From contig BFEA01000350.1 of the NCBI GenBank assembly GCA_003427395.1, positions 1,529,255 through 1,570,336 of the forward strand: a stretch of 41,082 nt of DNA, written 5' to 3'. The notes under the pieces are model-generated. The model was not told the DNA's origin, searched no databases, and saw nothing but the letters and a program-made list of their open reading frames with translations. This stretch comes from Chara braunii. Lineage: Eukaryota; Streptophyta; Charophyceae; Charales; Characeae. Within the stretch, counting starts at the first letter, position 1; each line of letters starts with the position of its first letter. Positions 1 to 9,205 of the stretch are shown in pieces. The translations under genes were made by a program, and so were the position numbers.

Positions 1-380
1 GTGGTATCGAAGTGCTCTCCAATTTCTAAAGCGGCGGCACATGTTTTTACTGTGGTGGTACCGAAGTGCTGCCGAATTTCTGCAGCGGCGGCACAAGTTT
101 TTTCTGCGGTGGTACCGAAGTGCTGCCGAAACTCTACGGCGGCAACTACGGTTTTATCGGCGGTGGTGCGAAAGCGCTGCCGAAATTCTACGACGGCGAC
201 TACGGTTTTATCGGCGGTGGTGCGAAAGCGCTGCCAAAATTCTACGGCGGCAACTACGGTTTTTTTTGGCGGTGGTATGGAAACGCTGTCCGAATTTTTC
301 GGCGGTGACTCCGGTTTTACGAACGGTGGTACGGAAGCGCTGTGAAAAATTTACAGACGGCAATGCAAGGTTACTGGCGG
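1..380. repeat. 54-bp tandem minisatellite, about 7 copies
   Basis: Units start at 1, 55, 109, 163, 217, 271 and about 326, a 54-bp period (18 codons). Each begins GTGGTRYCGAAGYGCTG and continues with a TTCTACGGCGGCAACTACGG-like segment. The last units are degenerate and the array fades near 380; the left end may lie outside the window. Because the period is a multiple of three and the unit lacks stops, all three + frames are open for 240-400 nt, so the ORFs here are better read as repeat artefacts than as genes. The core GAAAGCGCTGCCGAAATT recurs once at about 24658 inside the LTR of element B. Confidence 0.9.
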
Positions 381-1598
381 TAGGAGTTCCACATTTAGCA
401 GCAGTCGGGCCTTGGTGTAGGGAAGGTACCGCTGGAGAGGAGGATTGAGGTGGTGTGAATTGTGATGGTGTGGTGACGCGATAACAGTAAAAGTCAGTGG
501 CAGTGGTACTTACTGAGAAGTAAGCGAGGGGGTGTTGCGGCAGGTGGTCGCAGCAAGAGAGTGGTGTCGATCATTTAGGTGACGACCAGAGACGACCACC
601 GTCACGTCAACAGGAACGTAATCTTATACAGTTTTCTTGAGTGCACCGTATTACTTCACTCAAGGTCAGTGGTCAGTTAAATTGACTCAGTTCCCTTCAC
701 ACTTGAGTGAATCCACACTTGCTTTGACCTGTTTTTACTGAATGTTCATTGAAAAGGGGAAGAGAATGTGTGCATTTGCGTGTATCACAGGGCGTCTGAC
801 AATGGAAAAGGATTGCATGGTTGTTTGTGTGTCGTTGGGTTTTGACTGTAGGTACGGCGTGTGGGCTGAAATGGATGATGGTGATGATGGTGAAATGATG
901 GTGAAATGATGGTTGTCTTCTCATCTCTATGCTTATGGATGTGTGTAAACTAAAAAGAAGCGACCACAAAGAAGAGAAACCTGGATGGACATAGATTTTC
1001 TCTCAAGGTCACCTATTCTTGCCCGAATGACCTCTTCGTCTATGCCCGTCTGTCTGAACGACTTTCTCTTCTGTATTCTTTCTTTTTTTCGTCTAAGTTA
1101 CTCTTGACGTCAGGCGGCAAGAATTTGCTCGTCCGCCGGGTAGGTGTTTTTCCTTTCTTCTATGAGGCATCTGGGGCGGGGGTTCGTTGCCTTAGGGGCC
1201 GGCCCTGTTATCGACTCAGAGTGGACCGATTTGAGGGGGGGTACCATGCCGATTCGGTGGAGACGGCCCAACTTCTGAGATCCGAGTCTTGTGCTCGGGC
1301 GAGGAGGAGGAGTATCCCAGACCACCTCCTAGGGGGATGGACAAAAGTGTCTGCACTGACGGACTTAAGGTTCTTGGTGCCTTGCGTAAGGAGGAACTGC
1401 CATAACATTCCTTTGGTGGTCATGCTAGGAGTCACTGACGTATGGGGAACTGGTGCCACAAGCAGCCCAGTTCGTGTCCTACTAGCCAAACAGGGTGTGT
1501 GTAGACACTCCAGACGTGGCTGACCGTGCCATACGAAGCACGGGCCAGAAGAAAGACAAATGTTTTAGTGATACTTAGTTTTAACTTGATCACATTTG
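381..1598. other. No recognisable gene; possible LTR of element A
   Basis: No coding sequence I can support. There is a short GATGGT/GATGATG simple repeat at about 868-914 and a 6-bp hairpin, CCGTGC/GCACGG, at 1524-1543. A 139-codon open frame at 1104-1523 overlaps open frames on the other strand and has no recognisable motif. By position this stretch could be the left part of a very long 5' LTR of element A, but there is no second copy in the window to test that. Confidence 0.4.
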
Positions 1599-1616
1599 TC
1601 TTCCTTTTTCTTTCAG
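1599..1616 (+). promoter_or_regulatory. Possible 3' splice site before ORF at 1617
   Basis: A pyrimidine-rich tract (TTGTCTTCCTTTTTCTTTCAG-type, ending in AG at 1615-1616) directly precedes an ATG at 1617. It resembles a eukaryotic acceptor, which would make the ORF at 1617 the start of a downstream exon. No matching donor was identified. Confidence 0.35.
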
Positions 1617-2124
1617 ATGACTATGGGATCCACGAAATTATTCTTTTTCAACAATTGTGATGCGGCGGCGGAGAGAGTTGAACTCCAAAGGCGTGATGGA
1701 GTGAGGGTAGAAAGGGTAGGCCGACTTATTTATAATCCATCAGAATTATATTCTGAGGAGGACGTTCCTCGATTTTGGGATGGTAGTGCACAAAACCCTC
1801 CCAGGCGACTTGTTTTCATGACAGATAACGACTATTTTTCATTACGAATTCGCACCGCCATTGCCTGAGCGTCACTTCGTCAATATGAACCTGGTGGTGT
1901 TGCAGCCCTATGAGATCAACCCACGAGTGGACGAAATCTCTGAAATAAGGTTGATGTTCGTCCGTTACGTGCTTTGGCTGAATGAGCGACAAGGCTCATT
2001 TTTTGACATATACTACACGGAGCGGATGCGTGCCAATAGGTTCTCAATTATAGGAGCCGAAGCGTTGTATGATGATGATTTAAAAAATGAAGTGGAAGAA
2101 CTCGAGGAGTTTTTACTTGACTGA
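1617..2124 (+). pseudogene. Unrecognised protein remnant, one frameshift
   Basis: An open frame from ATG 1617 stops with TGA at 1866. A second frame, open through about 1840-1860, runs on to TGA at 2124. The two read naturally as one protein of about 165 residues broken by a single indel near the T-rich stretch at about 1835-1850. The first part is rich in Arg/Glu/Asp. The second has a hydrophobic core (LMFVRYVLWL) and an acidic C-terminus (EVEELEEFLLD). No family was recognised. It sits in what may be the LTR of element A, downstream of a splice-acceptor-like tract, and two further broken frames and an A-tract follow. It may be a captured or retroposed host or viral gene fragment. Function unknown. 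Confidence 0.4.
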
Positions 2125-2147
2125 TTTGGTTTCGTTCTGATACGCAG

Positions 2148-2579
2148 ATGCCTAGAGCACGACGAGACTTGACGATCCCGAGGTGTCTGCTGGTCCGTGA
2201 TACAACCGAGGAGGATCTCATCAGGATTGCAGCGCGACTTTTATGAGTTCGGGATGAATCTCCTATCCACTGGTTTGGCTTTATCGGATTGCTCCGCAAC
2301 GGCGAGAGATTTTTCCCTAATACTTGCGCAGACTTCCGCGCCAATACGGCCCGGACCCCAGATGAGTTCTTTCGATATACCTTGTATTTCCACCGCTCGA
2401 GTAATCTCCAATGTCTCTCTCGAGTCATTGTGAGCGTTACGATTACCTCGTCCGACAGACGTTTCGGCGTCATCCGGATCCAGGATACTGAGACCAGACA
2501 TTTGTTTGGACTCAGTCGGCCTTTCCAATTCATACTGTGGAGGCTAGCCTCACGGATGGCTTCCTTGTATGGTACTTAG
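2148..2579 (+). pseudogene. Unrecognised ORF remnant with in-frame stop
   Basis: ATG 2148 follows a CAG acceptor-like context (TACGCAG). The frame runs 32 codons to TGA 2244-2246, then stays open in the same frame to TAG at 2577-2579, about 142 codons in all with one premature stop. The first part is basic then acidic; the later part is rich in Arg, Phe, Ser and Thr. Other frames are also open over much of the span, so the coding assignment is weak. No family was recognised. It lies in series with the fragments at 1617 and 2593 and may be part of the same captured unit. Confidence 0.3.
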
Positions 2580-2592
2580 AGTTTTAGAGTCA

Positions 2593-2785
2593 TGCGAAGA
2601 GGGCGAGTGACAACCCTGGTACTTGACGACAACGAGCGCGCGCGTTTGGATTTGCTGGAGATGCAAGTGCGTGGAGAACGACAGATATACCAGGGTTAGA
2701 CGCCGCTTTCTGAAAATTTTACTCAGATTCCAGAAGACCTCCTTGCATAGACCAATCTCGTCGAGGAAGTCGACTTCACGAGGTA

Positions 2786-2787
<2 letters not shown>
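2593..2787 (+). pseudogene. Short ORF remnant ending at an A-tract
   Basis: ATG 2593 opens 35 codons, ending in a TAG near 2700. The same frame continues with a second stop about 17 codons on and a final TAA at the start of the A-run. The first piece contains LVLDDNERARLDLLEMQ, a soluble helical-looking peptide. With two internal stops followed at once by an A29 tract, this looks like the degenerate 3' end of a transcript-derived sequence. No family was recognised. Confidence 0.25.

Positions 2788-2816
<29 letters not shown>
2788..2816 (+). repeat. A29 homopolymer
   Basis: Twenty-nine consecutive A residues, preceded by GGTAAT. The tract sits exactly at the end of the broken ORF series, as a poly(A) tail of a retroposed mRNA or LINE would. 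I could not find a clear target-site duplication flanking it. Confidence 0.8.
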
Positions 2817-3384
2817 CACTTTATGTAGTTAGGACCGCCAGATGGATAGTATTCGGATTACCCCGATGATTTCAGTATCATGCTTTGACATTGAGGGGTA
2901 AATACATAGGCAGTAAAAAATAAACAAATTTATTTCTTCAGTCTAAAGTTATCGTCAGACTTTTATGTGAAACGCAAGTGAAGAAGATTCCAAAAACAAA
3001 TTCAGATCGAGTAAATAAATCTAAGAGGTCCTCTTTATACATAGGAGGTTACACCTGCGACGAGGAGGAAGTAAGACAGCGTGATTTTTTTTTTGTCAGA
3101 TCAAATCAATTATGTTAAGTATTACTTTTTAATTGTTGGAATGATTGACTGTAAAATTGATCCGTGTATGTATTGCTTTGAAAAGTTATATATTTTGATG
3201 AGTATGATACGCATGGGACTAGGGTTGAATTGTTTATTTTCTTAATTACCCTGGTCGACCGACGTTTTCTTCATCCTTAGGAGATCGGCGTCCTAAGTGA
3301 CGAATAGCGTTCGGGTTCAACATACGTTTAACTCTCGTATACATATACTACTGCATGCGAGCAAATGCCCTCGACCGACCCACC
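2817..3384. other. AT-rich gene-free stretch
   Basis: No coding sequence seen. AT-rich with short runs; grades into sequence that matches the right-hand part of element B's LTR from about 3385. Confidence 0.5.
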
Positions 3385-3555
3385 TCTGCAATTGCATATT
3401 AAAGTTTTCGCACGTGGGTCGGTAGCTCGGTAGGGATATGCCCCTAAGGGTGGTGACAGCCCCTTAGGGAAGCAAGCTTATGCCCCGCGGGAACTTGTCC
3501 TGTCGTAGGGGACCGTGGGAAGTAAAGCTGGCACACCCGGCTAGAGCGGCGAAGG
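3385..3555 (+). repeat. LTR remnant of element A (homologous to B LTR right end)
   Basis: This segment aligns with about 25825-26015 of element B, just upstream of B's primer-binding site. Shared blocks are GTAGCTCGG-AGGGATA, GGTGACA-C-CCC, CCTGTCGTAGGGG and a CGGC-GAGCGGC end. It is therefore the right-hand part of an LTR of the same lineage. In A the homology ends at about 3555 and the next recognisable sequence is the gag zinc knuckle at 3591. The LTR terminus, PBS, leader and most of gag are missing, a deletion of roughly 1.5 kb by comparison with B. Confidence 0.65.
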
Positions 3556-3587
3556 GACGACGCGATGGTAACTGAGCCAAAAATCTT

Positions 3588-4560
3588 ACATGTAAGTATT
3601 GCGTCCAGAAGGGACATGTTATGCGATTTTGTCAAATCCTCACCAAAGACGAGGCAGACAAAATCGTGTATACTACCATTCGTGGGGCAGTCTATGATTT
3701 TGAAGGAAATCTTATTGATCCTGACATCGAAGGAGGCATTCGGAAAGAAGTTTTCCAACGAATGAGGAACAGTTTGCCAGCCACCTTCAGAATGGCATCG
3801 CCTGAAGAAGAAAAATTCTTCAGAATGGAGGAAGTTTTTCAATCTTTACAGACTGATGACCCTGAGGTGGAGTTGGGATAACTAACGGAACACGGAGAAA
3901 TGCTCATCTGACGGGCGCACAAGGTGACCCAGAAAATGAAAAAATGTCGGGACGCGGTCATTCAACTATGTCTCGACATGGATGAAGAATGGTGAGGTCT
4001 ACCTAATGTGTACCTATTTGGAGGATGGGATGTACCTGATAATACCTCTCCAATTGTACCTGAATCTTCATCTGGGCCTAGATCCATGGCTACTAATGTG
4101 GTTTCGCGACCTGTACTTAAGCGAGCAGCCCCGACGACGTTGCCACAAGTGCGGAGAACTTGAAAGGCCATAAGCAAGAAGACGGCTGCAGGAGGAACGT
4201 CAAAGGAACCAGTAGAAGAAGTCCTTGTTCAGATTGATGATGAGAGCAATTCAGACAAGGAAGATGAGAAACTACGTGCCGAAGATGAGTGGCAAGCAAA
4301 ACAGCGCGCTTCAGAGCAAGACGTTGAGAAAAGGAAGGAGGCAGTCGAAGAAGAGGAGTCTCAACGTAAGAAGCATATTTATACAAGTCCTGGTGAGAAG
4401 GGAATTGACATTGAGCGGATCGTTGATCGTATCTTGGAAAGTCAACGTGACTTGGTCACGCTAAAGAAATTTTGGCAGCATCTCTAAAAATCCGCAATGA
4501 GCTCAAGCAGAGACTAACGCGGAGGAAGGTAATGATCGTTAAATTTGGAGACATTATTCC
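3588..4560 (+). pseudogene. gag: Element A gag nucleocapsid and C-terminal region
   Basis: A CCHC zinc knuckle (C-X2-C-X4-H-X4-C, CKYCVQKGHVMRFC) lies at 3591-3632 in the frame that runs to TAA at 3881. It is followed by a conserved block with VYDFEGNLID, matching B's NIYDQFGEFID. Beyond the stop, a related frame with TGA interruptions covers about 3922-4166. A highly charged Glu/Lys linker then runs from about 4170 to a stop near 4485. The block IDIERIVDRILE matches B's DVERMIDRLLE just before protease. The capsid part of Gag is absent. The known role of this region is RNA binding and packaging of the genomic transcript. Confidence 0.7.
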
Positions 4561-4594
4561 TCCGGAGGCTAACTGAGCACCTGCACGAACCAAA

Positions 4595-5359
4595 ATGGAT
4601 TGGCGGTGTGTTGCCACTGGTCTCCTAAAAGTGCATGTTGGACAAGGTGAGTTTACTGCCCTGATAGATGACGGTGCTGAAATGAATATCATTCGAGAAA
4701 AGGAAGCCATGGAGGCAGAAATCAGAATTAATCGAGCTGATACTGGAAACCTTATAGGCGCAAGTGCATCAACTCCTTTCTATGGCACGGCTAGTGACAT
4801 CATGGTCTCAGTAGAAAGGGTGAAAGCTCGTTCCTACTTCTATATCCTGCCCAGAGTTGAGCATGAGGTCTTGCTGGGAAGACTATTTCAATTCAGGACG
4901 AAGAGCATAATTATTAATAGGAATGATGACTCCATGTTTGTCGCTTTGTGTGACCCAGTGTGTGGACACTATGAGGTGAGAAAATACGAAAACAAAGGGC
5001 CTGAGAACTTGAGGAACCGACTTAATCCCGGATCCTACCCTTTCCCAATGTCTGAAAGACTCAGGAAAGAGAAAGAGTCATTTGATGGTTTTAAAGAGCC
5101 AAGAGAATTTTCTATTGCCTTGCCAGACATCTCACAGGCAATAGATTTTCTATCAACAGGAGCCTCAGTTGATCCAGGATTGGTGCAGGCGTTAACTAAT
5201 GTGATAGCAGATGTGGGAGGTGCAGAGAATATGACCTTGACATATCAATTGGACGCACCTCAGGAGGTGAGTACTCTGGTTATGCCCGCATCAAGGCAGG
5301 GTCCTTTTTTAGAGAACGGAAACTTGTCGAGGGATCGAACCGCAGACATAAGAAAGTAG
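4595..5359 (+). pseudogene. pol: Element A aspartic protease region
   Basis: A 254-codon open frame homologous to B's 28720-29481. The retroviral-type aspartic protease motif appears as LIDDGAEMNIIR (codons 23-34), where B has MMDTGAEMNIIR. The second residue of the D-[TS]-G triad is therefore Asp in A, which should impair or abolish activity. Other shared landmarks are GNL-GA after the active site, VLLGRLFQ (B: ILLWRLFL), and a LCDPxCGxYE block. The frame ends with TAG at 5357-5359, and the RT frame overlaps its last ~50 nt in the -1 frame. Upstream it joins the gag C-terminal region, so Gag and protease were probably one polyprotein. Confidence 0.75.
5305..5311 (+). promoter_or_regulatory. 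-1 ribosomal frameshift slippery site T TTT TTA (element A)
   Basis: In the protease frame the codons read CCT TTT TTA, so T TTT TTA fits the X XXY YYZ rule. A -1 slip gives TTT TTT AGA, entering the frame that continues into RT. The zero frame ends 16 codons later (TAG 5357). The same heptamer, phase and overlap length occur in element B at 29430-29436. Confidence 0.65.
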
Positions 5360-6880
5360 GAGTGAAAGCACAGCCTGTGCCTGTCTTGATCACTCAGGAC
5401 CAAAAAATTTATTACGAAGAAGAAAGAGAGTGGATCAAGACAATGAAGATGAAGGCAGAAGAAGGACCATGTCGATTGACGAACGACAGAATCAAGGAAA
5501 TGATCATTGGAGACGATGAATTTCTGACTAAGGCAAAAACTGACCTCCTCGTTAGTACTTTAAAGGACGTACATCTGGCTTATATCTTTGATGATAGCGA
5601 ATGAGGAAGGTTGGATGTTGATATGATTCCTATGATCAGAATACATACGGTACCACACGAGCCATGGAATATAAGAGGTCTACGATATCCAAATCCAGAC
5701 GATCACCGCAAGGTGATTGAGTATCTGGATGGGAAAATTCAGACGAAAGTAGCCGACTATTCTTATGGTCCGTATGCATCTCCTTGGTTCTGTTTTATCA
5801 AACCAAACGGCGTCCTCAGATGGGTCCAGGACCTGCAGAGATTGAATGCAGTGACGGTTCAAGATGCGGGTGGACTTCCACATGCAGATCAACTGTCATA
5901 ATCTTGTGCAGGTAGATCCATCATAACATTGATTGATTTGTATTCAGGATATGATCAATTCCCCTTGTATACAGCGGATAGACCAATGACGACAATGCAT
6001 ACACCTAGGGGATTGATCCATATGTGTTCAGCACCTCAAGGTTGGACAAACGCTGTCGCTATTGTACAACGGTATATGATGAGAGTCATGCAGCCACTCT
6101 GTCCTGACGTGACATCACCATATATCGACGATTTGGCTATTCCAAGACCTCGAATAAAGGACGAGACGGAAGTGTTACCAGGCATTCGCAAGTTTGTCTG
6201 GGAACATATTCACGATGTGGTAAAGGTTCTGCAAAAGCTGAAGTAGTACAACCTCACAGCTAGCGGTGTCAAATTCAGGCATTGCATGCGGGAGGCAACA
6301 ATTTTGGGATTCCTATGCGATAAGAAGGGTCGTCGGCCGGATACGAAAAGACGAACAAGATTTTGAAATGGCCGACTCCTTTCAAATCCATCACTAATGT
6401 ACGAAGTTTTCTTGGGACTTGTGGGTTTTGGCGCATCTTTATCTGGAGGTTTGCACCAAGGGTAGAACATTTGAGAAAATTAGTACGCAAAAACCAAGAC
6501 TGGGAATGGAGACCCAAACAGCAGGCAGCAGTAGGCGACATGAAGACTGCATTTCGAGAAGGTGGAATGGTTCTCGGTGTTCCTTGCTTTGCCCTTCATC
6601 TTGGAAACAGACGCTCGACCTACTGCTTTGGGTGACGTTCTGATCCAGAAAGATGACGGGGGACAGAAACGACCATTGAGATTTGAAAGCCTGACCTTGA
6701 ATACTGCTGAGCGTAATTATTCCCAATTCAGGAAAGAGATGCTTGCTGTGCTTTATTGTCTTCGTACATTCATGAATTATGTATTTGGAAGACGTTTTGT
6801 TCTGCGGATGGATCTGACTGCTCTGGCCCAATCATTAAGAAATTATTCTCCATCCGTTCCAACTGTTGCTCTTTGACTAA
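5305..6880 (+). pseudogene. pol: Element A reverse transcriptase and RNase H
   Basis: RT blocks in order: MIRIHTVPHEPW, GPYASPWFCFIKPNG, LRWVQDLQRLNAVT, LIDLYSGYDQFPLY, HTPRGLIHM, APQGWTNA, and the catalytic YIDD (codons 65-68 of the frame starting 5929, about 6121-6132). The GFLGTCGFWR connection and RNase H (LETDARPTALG, NYSQFRKEMLAV) follow. Stops interrupt the frame: TGA about 5602 (B has an Arg codon, CGA-type change), TAA 5899 (B has Glu), TAG 6244 (B has Glu), TGA near 6874 (B has Trp). Frame changes occur near 6250-6360 and about 6590. The enzyme would copy element RNA into cDNA; this copy cannot encode it. Confidence 0.85.
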
Positions 6881-6891
6881 TATATATATGG

Positions 6892-8064
6892 ATGTTTGAT
6901 TTTGAAATCGAGCGTATTTCCGATACTCAAAACCGGGCAGATGGGTTGAGCCGCATCGAATGGGATTCATCTAAGGATCAGGTGGAAGACTCAATCCCTG
7001 TGGAGAGCTTTCTGGATAAGGAGGAACATCGACTAAGTATTAATTTTATTAATTACTTAGAGAATGCTTCTTTTCGACCTGAAAAGTCTGTTTGGAATGC
7101 ACCTAATTCTTATCAGGTACGTTCTGAACTGGTTACAGGTGAAACTTTTATTGAAGAATATCCATGGGGAGAGAGGACTTCAGAAAAAAATGATGAGTTT
7201 GACATTATCTGACTCTATCAGTATTACAGATGAATCTCTGACGATCAAGGGAGGTCACGAGCAAGTTAACAAAACCTCTAGAACTTGTGGGGGCTTGTTA
7301 TTTCTCGTAAATTCCTTAATTCATGAGGATAATCTCAAGATGACGCAAGAGGAAGGAGGAAGCAGTGAAATCAAGGAAGCTCTCCGTAAATGTGAATATG
7401 ATGGAATCTATCAGAAAATTGGATTGTGGTTGAATGAGGAGATTGATGGAGGTAAGATCAATCCAGAAGACGTACAAGCTCTTTTGAAGAAGCTCGGTGT
7501 AAATTATAGTTACACCACCAGAGCTCATCCACAGGCCAATGCTCCAGTTGAAAGAGGACACGCTACTTTGATAAACTTGTTGGCAAAGTGGTGTGCGGAT
7601 AATCCATCAAGATGGTTTGTTTATATGAGGGCGGCGATGTTTGTAGAAAATATTACTATCAAGCGAACAACTGGGTACGCTCCTGTGACTCTATGGTTCG
7701 GACGACATGCTACTTTCCCAATCGAAAGTTTTTTAACTACCTGGCAGAAACATGATATGGAGACTAACCTCTCTACAGAAGAGTTACTTGACCTCAGGGC
7801 AAGGCAAATAATGATCACAGAGGAGAAAATTGAAGAGGTTGCTGCTTCAACTGCAAAAGTAGGCTGGCAAACAAAGACAGATAGGATAAGCAGCCTCGAG
7901 TTCAAAAAGAACCTTTGAAAATTGGGGATATTGTTTTCCTCTATGATTCATCTTTGGAAAAACAGTGGTCAAGGAAGTCGGACAACCGATGGTTGGGACC
8001 GTATCGCATTGTCAGAAAAATGGATCATGGAGCATATGAAATCGAACAAATGAATGGGGCACGT
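6892..8064 (+). pseudogene. pol: Element A RNase H end and deleted integrase
   Basis: The frame starts with the last RNase H motif, ERISDTQNRADGLSR, then the RNase H-integrase linker to TGA 7212. After a frame change, the frame to 7918 has ECEYDGIYQKI-like sequence matching B's integrase start. It then jumps at about 7463 to DVQALLKKLG, matching B integrase residue ~230. About 175 residues are missing: the His/Cys zinc domain and both catalytic aspartates. The catalytic Glu region (HPQANAPVERGH) and C-terminal domain (RWLGPYRIV) remain. The ORF is cut at 8064 by the LTR of element B, so the last codons of any ORF reading through are LTR sequence, not A. Confidence 0.85.
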
Positions 8065-8341
8065 TGTCGGCGCGAATACCCTTACAAGGGTATCCGCCCT
8101 GGTTTTTGCAAGTGACAGAGAATAAGCTAAGTTTAAAAGTTCGAGTATGTTGCGCAAGACGCGGCGGTGTCTGAGGGCTACGTCGATGAAACAGGTGACC
8201 CAGTTGGAGAGTGTGTGGGCGCGCAGGCTTGAGTCGCGCGTGATTTTTTCCCTCTTTTGATCGCAATAGCAAACGTGGCGTGAACTCCGGTCGACGTGCT
8301 TCATTATAACAATCATTTTGTTTTGATTCGACTGATTAACC

Positions 8342-8446
8342 ATGAGTGCGTTGTTTTCTGGTTCCGCGGGGTATGGGGAATGGTTCAATGAACCTGTATG
8401 GACTTACGCAGAAATCCAGATGATAGGACCCGATGGATTTGGCTAA
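8342..8446 (+). CDS. 34-codon LTR ORF (copy 1), third-position divergence
   Basis: ATG in context TAACCATGAG opens 34 codons to TAA. The peptide starts MSALFSGSAGYGEW and ends GPDGFG, with Trp/Tyr/Phe-rich content and no recognised family. The second LTR copy (37936-38040) has the same start, length and stop. By eye the two copies differ at six bases: four are synonymous, one is Val/Ile and one Ile/Met, and five of the six are third positions. There are no indels here although the surrounding repeat has some. That pattern is what a translated peptide would show, but six changes is a small sample. It could be an upstream ORF in the LTR transcript. Confidence 0.35.
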   Translation: MSALFSGSAGYGEWFNEPVWTYAEIQMIGPDGFG

Positions 8447-9137
8447 GGACGGGTAGCCGCGGCGAGGCCGGTAGACCAACGTGAGTTTGGGTGGTCCCTT
8501 GTGCAAGTGTGGGTCGGGAAGTGGTATAGGGCGTTTCCTTGAACCCAAGGGCCGTGCGATACCTCTCTATAAGGCGAGTCAGGTCTACTGGTACCAGGCT
8601 TGGGCTTAGCCCTATAGGTTACAACACCGGACTGGTACGCAGCAGGCGCAGGGATCGAGGGCCAACGGCGTGCGACAAGGGAGCGGAGGAGCGCTACAAA
8701 AAGGCTTGAGGGGTTGATGGGCCAGTAGGACTATCCCCCTTGCCTTTTGCTACCACGGGGGCCGCAGCTTTCGCCTGATTACCTCGTGCTTTGCAGTTCT
8801 TATATGTCCATATATATATATGTAAATATATTATTTATTTCGAAGTTTTTAATACTATTATTATTCATCTTACACCCGTAGGTGGGCGCGAAAATCGCGC
8901 AGGGGGTATGTTGTAGTCACGGGATTGCCTGCAGTGCAATTGCCGATTGTGATTCGTGGTTGCGCGGGGGCTACCCTGACCCCGCCCGTTTGGCTTAGGA
9001 TGCGGCACAGTGGACGTGAAGTGGGATCCAAGAGCCTAGCTCTGTGGGTACACCCATGAATCATTGAGATACAGATCTGTGTTTGACTCTAGGTGGTAGG
9101 CTGAAGGTCGGGGGCTGGTTGACCCCGCGGCCTAGGC

Positions 9138-9205
9138 GTCCTTCCTTCGGGACATCCGTTAAAATTGGAACGATACAGAGAAGATAAGCATGGCCCCTGC
9201 GCAAG
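9138..9205 (+). ncRNA. U6 snRNA 5' fragment in LTR (copy 1)
   Basis: The run GTCC..TTCGGGACATCCG, TTAAAATTGGAACGATACAG, AGAAGATAAGCATGG, CCCCTGCGCAAG matches the first ~68 nt of plant U6 snRNA. It includes the ACAGAGA box (base-pairs with the 5' splice site) and the AGC triad (catalytic core). The match stops at GCAAG, before the U6 3' part. There is no USE element or TATA box at the usual upstream spacing (the upstream is GC-rich), so it is probably not an active gene. Differences from canonical U6 are mainly in the 5' stem-loop, plus T-to-A just before AGC. Confidence 0.85.

Larger units (their letters stand above)
3385..8064 (+). mobile_element. Element A: degenerate Ty3/gypsy-type retrotransposon
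   Basis: Order on the + strand: LTR remnant, gag zinc knuckle, gag C-terminal region, aspartic protease, RT with YIDD, RNase H, partial integrase. Every domain has a closer-to-intact counterpart in element B (27624-32852), so A and B are one lineage at clear divergence. A carries several stops and frameshifts, a 5' deletion fusing LTR to nucleocapsid, and an internal integrase deletion. It ends abruptly at 8064 inside the integrase C-terminal domain, where B's LTR begins. Its left boundary is uncertain and may lie before base 1. The rest of A should lie beyond the far end of B, outside the window. Confidence 0.8.

Noticed and set aside
1104-1523. 139-codon open frame
   Set aside because: Overlaps open frames on the opposite strand; no motif, no second copy, composition not protein-like.
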